From Owenia fusiformis (lineage: Eukaryota > Annelida > Polychaeta > Sabellida > Oweniidae), in the NCBI GenBank assembly GCA_903813345.2, contig CAIIXF020000010.1:24163740-24227739 (forward strand): a DNA stretch of 64,000 bases. The letters are read 5' to 3'. Under the pieces are notes generated by a model. It was not told where the DNA came from. It was given only the letters and a program-made list of their open reading frames with translations, and did not search any database. This document shows, piece by piece, positions 41,301 to 53,300 of the stretch. The stretch's first letter is position 1; every line of letters begins with the position of its first letter. A program made the position numbers and the translations under genes.

Positions 41301-44300
41301 TTTAGGGCCAAACGTATATAGCAATAAAGTAAAGAAAATAGGATTACATTCTTCAAATGACATATAAAATGTTACTTTGATATAAGAATCCTGTCTCTAC
41401 CAATCATTAGATACTTTATCATGTCAGCAGATTCTTTTAATATGATCCCCTCACTCGTCAATAGAAAAATTGTCTTTTGGTTGTCATTCATGTTTTTAAA
41501 ATTACTACACAGGTTTTCAAGTTTTTCAATGATTTTGCTCTTGCAATTGTTTGGCAAAGGTAAAACTTTTAAATTCCAGCAAACTGGCAAAACTTAATGA
41601 AATGGACTAAAATTAAGCAAATCTGGCAAAATTGAGCGAAATTTGATCAAATTTGGCAAAATTTAAGCTTTGGCAGAAATTATGCAAATTTGTTTTTTTT
41701 CTACCACATTCACCGTTAGGTGGCCCCAAAAAAATTTTTGCCGAAAATATTCGAACCCCCTCCTGTCAAATCCTGGCTACGCCACTGCACCTGGTAATAC
41801 AAGTAATGTGTGATATCATGTCCGTAGGCCGTAGTAATGGTGGACCATAATGAATATTCAAAAAATTTTGGTCAGTTTTCATGTTCAAATCAATTATCCA
41901 ATTGTTGTTGCTTCAGAAGAGAAGCTTCATTCCATACTATTATTTGAACTCTAAACAGCACCCTTGGTATACGCAGTTTACGAAAATTGACCGGTACGGG
42001 TCAAAAGCTGGATCGGTACGGGTTAACGGTTTTATTTGAATTTAAAACAGCCATAACTTGCTCAATATTGACTTCCTCGTATCTAATTTGAAATATATGA
42101 TGCCTCCCGATGCTTTTACATCATACCTTGATGGGGAAAAATAGATCTTATATGTTAGAAGTACAATTTAAAAGTTATCGTGAAAATGAGACAGTCGTTC
42201 TCGAGAGAAAAGAGCATAAATGCGCATTTAGAGAGTTTTGGTCCGTTTAAAAATCTGTAAAAAATTGGGGTACTTAAAAGCATCGGGAGGCATCATATAT
42301 TTCAAATTAGACACGAGGAAGTTAATATTGAGCAAGTTATGGCTGTTTTAAATTCAAATAAAACCATTAACCCGTACCGGTCCAGCTTTTGACCCGTACC
42401 GGTCAATTTTCGTTAGCTGCGTATACCAAGGGTGAACAGTGTAGTCTGCTGTTGAGTTAGAGTTAAGAACTGCCTTACCAGGAATGATTGACACTGTTTT
42501 GAGCGGCCTCAGGACCCTGAATGTACGCAGACCCTGGAGATTTCCTCCAAATACTTCTCCACTGCCAGAAAACTCTAGAATCATTGTGAAGTACCTGAAA
42601 ATAAATAAATAGGAAAAATTGCAGGTAGGGGTAGAGGGATCACCTTATTATACCGAAGTGCATTGTACCGAAAACCAACATACTGATGCACATTGTACCG
42701 AAACCCATTGTACCGAAAACCATTGCCAACTTAGGAACACCTAACATGAGTGACTTACAAATGTTGAACACCTTCCTTCAAATTGTGGACATCTTGATCC
42801 AAAACTGAACACCTTGGTCAAAGTGTTAGACAGCTCAATTAGCGTAAAAAGTCCAAATGGAATGCGTTCACTTTTTCTCGGCGTTCGTTTTTTATCGATC
42901 AGCGTTTTATAAAAAGCAGATTTTTTAAATATCAACATAATGCGTGATTTGCGTGACATTTTATCATACACGTAAAATTGATGCGTGATTTCAATCTCAT
43001 CATGATTTTGTGACGTAAAATGGCTTGCAATGAAAGATATATGATACATGCGATCGCACCATTGCACCCCCTCCTGGCTACGCCTATGACATTGTAATAG
43101 GGGTAGGTGTAAATATTTTCGAAACAAATGCGTGATATATACACATATCTTGTACAAAATGCGTGTCATAAATGGCAATCACGTGCAAAGACCGAACGAA
43201 ATGCGTTCGCTTTTTTCGCCATTCTGTATTTTACCATATCGGCATTTCACAAAAAAAATATCAACAAAATGCGTGATTTGCGTGATATTTGATCATACAC
43301 ACTAAATTGATGCGTGATTTCTATTTTTCCAGCAAAAGCGTGACAATCACACCTGATGCGTGAGGGTTGACAGGGCAGCAAGTTGCATCATTAAAATTAA
43401 CACATGTCACCTCTCTGCTAAAGTAACAATAGCTATTTACAGATTTAAATCATAATCAAAACAATTCACGTACCAACTTAGAACTTTTAAAAATAGAGTG
43501 AGATTGATTTGTCATGTTTTTCAAATCGTCTTATAATGTCATAGGCGTAGCCAGGAGGGGGTTCGATGGTGCGATCGCACCCCCCCCCCATAACCAATGA
43601 AAATATGACCACGATGATAGAGGAAGAAAATAGCCTTAAAATGCTTTTTATTTGAAGCTTCTAGCTCAATTTTGAAGGAAGTTACATACATTTTTGTAAA
43701 TTCAAAACAAATCTTACACGTTTTCTAATGATCTAATTATGTTATATATTCGTATTTTTCGTTTTTTTGGGTACCAGGTTTTTTTCGACCGGGTACCAAG
43801 TTTGAACCCAGCATGGAGGATCTACTACCCAGTACCCGGTTTTTTCTACAAAACCCCGGTTGATTTACTTCTGTTACAAGGAGATTAAAGAAGACAAGAT
43901 AAGCTTTCCAATGGTGCGTTGAGCATCGTATATGTGGCTAGCTATTTCAAATCATAAAAATGTACTTAATGTTGTCAGTATGCGAAAATATTTCATCATC
44001 TATTACATAATGCGTTACATTTAATATCAATTTAATTTACTATATATTCTTTTTTCATTTTTTCATGTTTCTCTGCCCTCGATTTTTTCCATTTTCCAAG
44101 ATTGTTCTAAATCAGACGTCCTGTGGCCTTCCTATAAACTATTTAGTTGTTTTCCGAATAAATAGACGGACAAACAGACAAACGTACGGGCACCTTTTCT
44201 ATTTCTGGGGATCAACTGGAAACGATGACAGATTGTTCTAGTCTTAAAATAGATGTCCTCTCGTTTGTAAACTGTCTGATATTTTACTCAAAATAAACTT

Positions 44301-47300
44301 TAAATATGTGTTCATTAATTTGTCTATCAGTCACTTTGCATTTGCATTGCCTCTTAAATAAAGGTTACAAGCATATACAGGGTGGGCCCAAAAAAGCGTC
44401 CATATTTTTGTTTATGCTACAACGTTGTTGATATTACAGGCAAATGCATAAACAATATATCATTGGAAAGACAATTCAAATTCCAACAAAATGATGTATA
44501 ATTCATTTCATATAAAGGAGTATTCGTCTTAAAATATCATTTCGATTACAACAATTGCTGAATACAGAATGCTAAGAACTGACAAGACAGATAAACCCCT
44601 ATGTCAGCTTTTGGGATATAATTCCAATTAAAGAAGGTCAAAATTGTTGATTTATGTATCAAATGAAAGAAAATTGATTTACAAATGCATAATTTTGGAC
44701 TCAATGCCTGTTTAAGGCTAACATTATCATGAAATGGGTAATAATGATGTTGCTCTTATATAACTAAACTTCTCTGACATTTCAAATGGCAGACAGTGTA
44801 ATTATAGAGACCAGAGGAGTAAATAATGGAAATTTATTCCATAATTTATGGGTTATGGCAAAATTTTAATTGAGTTTCTTTGCAAAACATGTTTGAAGCA
44901 AATATCAATGTAGCTACCAATCTAACTTTATAACTAGCTACAATGCATAAAACACAACACTAATACTTTGTCGTCATATTTTAAAGCCTAAATGTGTTGA
45001 TTAAGCAATGTAATGTTATGCAATAAGCTCAAACCTTATAGAAAAATATTGTTTTGGACTGTTACTACCCCATACTATGGAAATGACCATGGAGTCACCA
45101 ATAGCCATTCATATTTTATGAACCATACATAATCTTGTTGGAAATTGAATTATCTTTCTAATGATATATAAATTATGGATATTCCTAAAATATCAGAGTT
45201 TTTCAGTACAATGCACGGATCCTGGGGTAGGGACGAAATATTTCGATGAAAATGTGAGACATATACGGTATCCTCTAAGAAAAAATCTGAATGAAATGCT
45301 TTTGTTTGGCATTCATTTTTTTGCTGTATCAGCGATCACTTTTTTGAATTTTTTCTACAGAAATATCATTTTGCTTGACAATAATCAGGTAAAATGTGTA
45401 TTTGCATGACATATTCTGTCATGCAAAAAAGAACTGCAGTGACTTCAAATTTTCTGGTACATGCGGGACAGTTGGATGGCCTGTACCATGAATGTTGGTA
45501 ATTAAATATGCAGTCAAAAGAGGAAATGGTCTAGAAAGTCTTTCAAATAAATACCAAGTGTTGCCCAATTTTCCTTTAATACAAAGTGTTTTCCTTTGAA
45601 ATGACACAAATATTCTAGTTAACGGGGAGGATACTTACCCTAATAATATAACAAAGAAATCTAACCAATTCCATGGATCTCTCAGGTAAGTATAACCATC
45701 CAGGATAAACCCCCTAGAGAGTAACTTTACCAGCGCCTCAGCAGTGTATATAACTAAGAAGACATATCTGAAAGAGATAAAACATTTTTTTGTAATCCAG
45801 GCAGGCAAACTGTTTGCTTTTAAGCTGACAGCTAGAACAAAAGATACCTAATGTGACTTAAAAAGAAAATGAACAGAGGCTCCAAGTGTTCAAGTTAATT
45901 AAAAAAATTCCTTCAATTTGTATGCAAATATTTATAGCTAAATTCAAGATTTTGAAAACATTCTGGCAATTAGGTTGGATTAATCCCAAATTTTTGCAAA
46001 TATCTTGAATTTCAAATCTTTTAGTTTTCCTGGAGCCTGTGTAAAAAGAGATTGTTATGATTGTTATATGCACAAGGTGAGTGTTTTATTTAACAATTGC
46101 AATCTAAATTAAGATGAAAATTCAATACAACCACCGTAATAGAAGCTTAAGAAAGTGTGGATATGGTTACTATGCTATCAAAGAATATTTCTGACATGCT
46201 AATAGTTGGTAAAAGGTTACCTTTTAAGGATCAATAACTAAGACAATTGAATTTCACAATCCAATACATGTACCATATTCTTGTCTAGTATAGCATAAAG
46301 TGGAATATACTGTAATGATCAAGTTGCATTCCCTATAACACTGCTATGCAGTAATACAAGTCATTAACACCAAAATTATGTTTTATTGAAATTATTATCA
46401 AAATGACCAGTCAAGGAAAATAGCTGGAAGTATTGTCCAGTTTCATCAACAGCATAAATCATTATAACCACAGGGAGAGTAGATTAACAATAACTGTCCC
46501 TAAGAGCAAGATGCCTGTTTATTCCTAATCGATGCAAATACTGATCCACAATACCTTAGTTACCTTACTAGTGATTACATTTGGCCAGAATTAAACACTC
46601 TTTCACTCAATGATATTTAACATTTCCTTAATACGATTCTCCAAGGAAACTGCATCAAAGCTTGGTAAGAGAGCCGAAATGAATAATTATGAGTTTATAT
46701 TATAAAGATGAGTTGAAATAAAGTGATGCTTTATCTGCAATTGTTACTAAGCAACGTAATTCTGACATATGCCGAGACAGCAACCAGGCTACATGACTGA
46801 TATCATGAGTGATTAAATGAATGCTAAAGGAAAATAAACGCTAGTTTTCTACCTTGAGGCTCATAATAAAGGTTTAATTACAAGTTGCTATATAAAAAAA
46901 CAATAAAACCAAAACTTAACCAAATCAATTCTGTTGTCTTACAATAGATTACATTGTGAAAGAAATGTATGAATTCAATAGAACTGATATCCAATGAAGG
47001 GATAAATCTGTATTACATGTATATATGGGAAATCTTGAGGATTTAACAGTATTTCTATTTTTATACAGGCTCATCTCGTTTTCTGTTTTGGGTTTAAGTG
47101 GTATTTAGATATCATAGAAATAATTATCATACACATTGCAAATATTTGGATTGTTGATTTTGTCCATCTTTGCACGCTCAGTCTTCACTGCATTCTACAG
47201 AAGCCAAGTGAATGAAGACAACCAACAGGAGCCAAGTGAATGAAGACAACCAACAGGAGCCAAGTGAATGAAGACAACCAAAAGGAGCCATGTGAACGAA

Positions 47301-50300
47301 GACAACCAACAGGAGCCATGTGAACGAAGACAACCAACAGGAGCCATGTGAACGAAGACAACCAACAGGAGCCAAGTGAATGAAGACAACCAACAGGAGC
47401 CAAGTGAATAAAGACAACCAATAGGAGCCAATTGAACGAAGACAACCCACGGGAGCCAAGTGAATGAAGACAACCAACAGGAGCCAAGTGAATGAAGACA
47501 ACCAACAGGAGCCAAGTGAATGAAGACAACCAACAGGAGCCAAGTGAATGAAGACAACCAACAGGAGCCAAGTGAATGAAGACAACCAACAGGAGCCAAG
47601 TGAATGAAGACAACCAACAGGAGCCAAGTGAATAAAGACAACCAACAGGAGCCAAGTGAACGAAGACAACCAACAGGAGCCAAGTGAATGAAGACAACCA
47701 ACAGGAGCCAAGTGAATAAAGACAACCAACAGGAGCCAAGTGAACGAAGACAACCAACAGGTGCCAAGTGAACGAAGACAACCAACAGGAGCCAAGTGAA
47801 TAAAGACAACCAATAGGAGCCAATTGAACGAAGACAACCCACGGGAGCCAAGTGAATGAAGACAACCAACAGGAGCCAAGTGAATGAAGACAACCAACAG
47901 GAGCCAAGTGAACGAAGACAACCAACAGGAGCCAAGTGAACGAAGACAACCAACAGGAGCCAAGTGAACGAAGACAACCAACAGGAGCCAAGTGAATGAA
48001 GACAACCAACAGGAGCCAAGTGAATGAAGACAACCAACAGGAGCCATGTGAATGAAGACAACCAACAGGAGCCAAGTGAACGAAGACAACCAACAGGAGC
48101 CAAGTGAATGAAGACAACCAACAGGAGCCAAGTGAATGAAGACAACCAACAGGAGCCAAGTGAATGAAGACAACCAACAGGAGCCAAGTGAATGAAGACA
48201 ACCAACAGGAGCCAAGTGAATGAAGACAACCAACAGGAGCCAAGTGAATGAAGACAACCAACAGGAGCCAAGTGAATGAAGACAACCAACAGGAGCCAAG
48301 TGAATGAAGACAACCAACAGGAGCCAAGTGAATGAAGACAACCAACAGGAGCCAAGTGAATGAAGACAACCAACAGGAGCCAAGTGAATAAAGACAACCA
48401 ACAGGAGCCAAGTGAATGATGATGGCTTTTGTCTGTTCATGTGGTTTAAGAGTTTGAATATAATACAGCTTAAATTCAGAAACAAAATCTTCTTAATCGG
48501 CTTTACAAACATTCCTTAAACCATCCATTTATGTTGCATTACCAGACATAAAAGTGTGTTACATTAATACAAAAGTGATTTCTTAATTACAGCTAAGGAA
48601 AATTATCAATCCATTAGGAACATCAGTGTTCTTATAACATTAGTGTTTAATGCACCCAGAGATCAAGGAAGGTGATATAATGCAAAACATTATTGCTTTC
48701 ACAATGAGAGAAACAGTTCATTTTAGAATATAATTATATGCCTTGTAAAAACATCAACTATTAACATATTCATAAATAAAAATGATGATTAGGTCAACAA
48801 CAGATTCCAGACAAATACAACTCAGAACAGAGGAAGCATACAGTAAAACCTGTGTATGTTAAACTTTTTTTGCAAAGAAAAAAACATTCAGTGTTGGTAG
48901 GTGTTCACTATAGAGAGGGTAATTTATACAGGAGTCAGTAGAGTATGTGCAGGGGGTGTCCTCTAAAGACAGGTATTCACTAGAGAAATGTGTTCACTAA
49001 GACAGGTTTTACTGTATATGCAAATTGAAAAATGAGTGACTGACCCAAAAATCATTATATACCTGGTACATGTAATACTGCAATAATTGGTCTTAGTAAT
49101 TTAACATTATTAGTACTGTATAACATGTAGAATTACGTTACACTCTTTAATAACTAATAAATAATCCAGTGTAAACATGTTGCCATAGTTAGGCTACACT
49201 CTAATCAATTTACATAAAATATTTATCATCAGATCAACACAACCAAGTGGCTTATTGAGCTTTATTGGGAAACTAACAGAAAAAATGAATCTAATAGACA
49301 ATCAATTTTCAAATCCAACTCACTCAGGGAAGACGTTTCCATGATTCTAATGGTCATGTGACTTGTCTCAACCAATTGACTTTGACCTTGAAATACTGGC
49401 CTTGAATCCTTAATGCTTAATCCTTAATTCTTAAGAAATTCTCACCAGCAATAAAATCGCCTTGCATCCATTTTTCATGATTTCTATTGTGATCAGCCCA
49501 AAAGGAAAAGCCAACGTAATTTGGGATGAAGCTGCCTTAAGAAAAGATTAATGTGTTGGTACCTAAGCGTAATTAAAGTTTCCATGACATAGCATTGTAT
49601 TTGGTCAATGCCTGGGCAAAATGAAGATAACACATTTGTACCCAAGGGCCAAAGTGTAAGGGAATCATACCAAAGATATGATACTGATGTAAATATCCTT
49701 ATATATGGTGTTTGTCCAATTGTCAATAAATGTGGAGGAACCCCTTAACCTTTAGCGTGCTGCCGGCGGACTCGTCCGCCGAGACTAAAATGTCTCTCAC
49801 AACTGCCGGCGGACCCGTACGCCCGATTTCAAACTTTTAAAAACTTTACTTTTTCGCGCCGTTCGTATTGTCCAATTAGATTGCCCGATTTATTCAGTGC
49901 CTAACATGACTTCCTGTTGACCTAGAAATGGCGATATTTCGAAAAATAATTCTCAATTTAACAATTTAAACAGTGTTTTAGTCGTTTTTAGTGAACGAAT
50001 CGTACAAAATGGTGGACAAATACGATCACAACGAAAATGTGGAGGAAATGGATTACGATTTCGAGCTCTTTAGGCTCTTGGAAGCCGATAACGGTCATCG
50101 AAAATAGAAACTAGAATATTTTCTGAATTGAAAAATTGAACATTCGATCGCTGCAAATTCAGATTTGGATTCTGACCAGACGAAGAGGCGGAGCGGCGGG
50201 TTTCGGAGGAGTATTCATGGTATATTTATGCCCAGTCGTGTTAATATACGAAAAAATTCATGAGAACATTTTTTTTCATGAGCCAGGCCACTGTATCTTC

Positions 50301-53300
50301 CCTTTGTGAAAATTTTATCCAGATTCATTCAGTAGTTATTGAGATATTAATTATTTAGTCCAGGCATATCATTTTTTGCACTCTTTGAAAAATAAGCCAG
50401 TTGCGTGGGATATTTGCTGAAATAAGGCAGCATGGTAAAGGTTAAGCCCTTGCAACTTTGCATGTTACCCTTATCCTGTCTCACATCCAACAGACTAACA
50501 AAGGACATTGGACAACCAGATTAAGTCATGCTACCCACCATCACACTCAATAAGTATTACTATATTATTACAGAACATAATGCCAGATAAATAGAAGACC
50601 TAGAAATAGATGAGAACATGTCAAATTAAAGATGCATTAAGCCATAGGTTTCTCCCCCAGACAATCAATGATGTCCTATTGTTATTGCATATATAATATC
50701 TCACATACCATGGATATATCTTGAGAATAACTTTTGGGCATATTATTGCCGAAATATCGGAAATACTGTAAACAACAGAACAACCAAACTCCAGAATTAA
50801 ACACAATTGATTCCTCGGCTGGCGAGGGGAATCCCCATTGAGTCACACAAACGCCCACAAGCGCCTTGAACCAGGCAGCCAATCAGGTTTATGATAAACA
50901 AATTCAACGACCAATCAGATAACAGGAGGACTTCCCAGTATATTCAAACTTCAGATTGAATTAATTTCTTCGAAAATAATTAGATCGGCCAGCAGAATCA
51001 CAAAATTAACACTGAAAGAGGGGGATTTGGGACTTCTTTGGTAAGTAGATGGGTATTAATATGTGGTGAAACTCAATATGCAAAAAAGTCCAGAGGGGCT
51101 TGATTGTGCTATCCTATGGCATAGAGCCCCTTTAAAGAAGATACTAATTCAAGATATTAATTGTTCTTAGACTGCTACATATATTCTTTATTTAAATCAG
51201 ACTTATCTTTCAAGTAATGTCATTAACTTGAAAATGCTTTGACAGTGTATACAGTTCTTGTTACATTTCTATCAAGAAAACGTACAACTTGACATTAGAA
51301 ATGACATCAGATAATTAGCCCATTGTAATAATAATTTTTGAAAGCAACCATAACTTGCTTTTATAATACCTTTGAGGTATTGAAATTTTCCATTGAACAT
51401 CATTTTGTACCTGACGCAGATCCTGGCTATACCCTGTGTGCAGAGTCTAGTTATAAACTACCCTTTGCCTAGTGGCCTGTGGCAGTGCCAGTCATAAATC
51501 ATTTCAAACCTCACACGCTGATATTTTCTCAACCAATCAGTGAATTGGAAGGAACACATGAGATCTTTTATTCAAATTATATATGCTTATATGTATACAT
51601 GCTTAATCATCTCTAATTTTTTTAAGCACTTAAATATCTTATTTCCTCATTTTCTGAACAATTTGCAATGACATATATATTGCTGAACACTGAACACTTT
51701 ATACTCAATGTCCACTCAGCTTACTTTAGCAATACAGGTACAGTGTATAGGAGAAAATGCATCCAAATATAGCATGTTTATGATTTCCTTAGGCTCCACA
51801 AAAATGAAGCATGTAGAATTTGTGGTAGATCTTATGCCTTTTCCATACTGGCAATGTTAAATATAACTGCAGTGACATCTACCTCAGAAACTAAATTTAA
51901 GATGGTAGTCCCTACTAGGTTTCTATATGTTATCTTTAAAACAATGTTAAAACCTCAAATATGTGTAGAAATAATTGAAATCTGAAGTCAAAGGGCTGCC
52001 TATGCATTACCAAAATAGAAAATAAAGTTCTTCCTCACCCATAAATAATTCTTCTACTGAGTATCTTATTAGTTATCCCCTCTCATACAGGAATACAATC
52101 ATTCAATGAGCAAGGATTACTTCAGGGTTTGTGTAAAAAACCGGGTGACCGGGTAACCGGGTACCTAACGTTCCTAGCAGGGTTACCAACTTTCAAAGTT
52201 CCACATTTCCCCCCATATATAGTAGCGAATTGACTTGACTGACTTAGCCTACCGAGTGCACTTCTGTTCGATATTTTTACCCTATACGAGACAGAGCACT
52301 TTTTAAAATAATCAATCCAGCAAACAGTGTCGTCCATGTCACGTTGCTCATAAGTAGGCCTAGCATATAAGTTCCTAGAAGACGTTGCACATTTTCGTTC
52401 TTTACACATCAAGGCAACGTAAACATAAGACACTTATTGATGGTATAAAAAGAACGCTGTTGTAACGTGTCCGTAAAGTTCGTTAGTGTGGAAAACATAA
52501 CAAACAGGAACGTTTGATTTTTTACTACATTGGTCCATATGTGACGTAACTCAAACGTTAAAATTCAACTTTGTCAAAACAGGCTTTTAATATCAAAATA
52601 TTTGTTGGTGGAAAAAAACATGACAAAAACTTTGTGTTCTCACTAAATCGGTTCATTACCGACGTTATTTTAACGTTAAAAGTTAACGTTGTCAAAATGT
52701 TCTTACGATGTGAAATAACCTCAAACGTGACGTCGAAAATAACGTACATGTATCGTCCAACGTTATAAATAAAAAAAAAATCCTAACCCTGCTAGGAATG
52801 TTAAGTACCCGGTCATCCGGTTCCCCGGTCACCCGTTTTTTTACACAAACCCATTACTTCATCTGTTAGATGTTAATTATCAAAGACAATTTTCATTCAT
52901 CACATGCCAACTTGTCCCTATCAATAAATATGCTCCAAATCATGGAGCGAAAATAACATTTCTACTGTAAGTGTATGGTTTTCAATCTAGATTTTTACGT
53001 ATAAGAATAGTGCTCAAACATAAATAAGGTTTTCACCTAACTGCACAATGCTCTAGATTCAGGTAATGACAGGACAACTAAACTAGAAGAGCTATGTCAT
53101 TAAGTAGGAAGTGTTAATATTAAAATGAATGGTCAGCTCATGCAAGGTGAATTAACAGAAGCAAAACATCTTATGCCATTAGCAGATGTAGACATTCAGT
53201 GCTCATTCACATTTTAACCCTACCAATGATGAAGTTTCATTATTTTTTTTATTGCTGTAGAGTTACGTCTTAACTGTGTATCATTCTCTCCTTTAAATAT

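Noticed and set aside
45161-45409. 82-codon + frame in the domain I intron
   Set aside because: No recognisable domain, composition like surrounding AT-rich DNA, no splice or regulatory context.
47178-48512. Three overlapping 400-444 codon frames on the - strand rich in Leu/Trp/Ser/Cys
   Set aside because: All three frames are open only because the 28-bp unit lacks stops on that strand; the 28-residue protein period is exactly three units. No splice, start or conserved context.
52122-52433. 103-codon - strand frame
   Set aside because: It overlaps the end and interior of the 52125-52852 foldback element and has no conserved motif.
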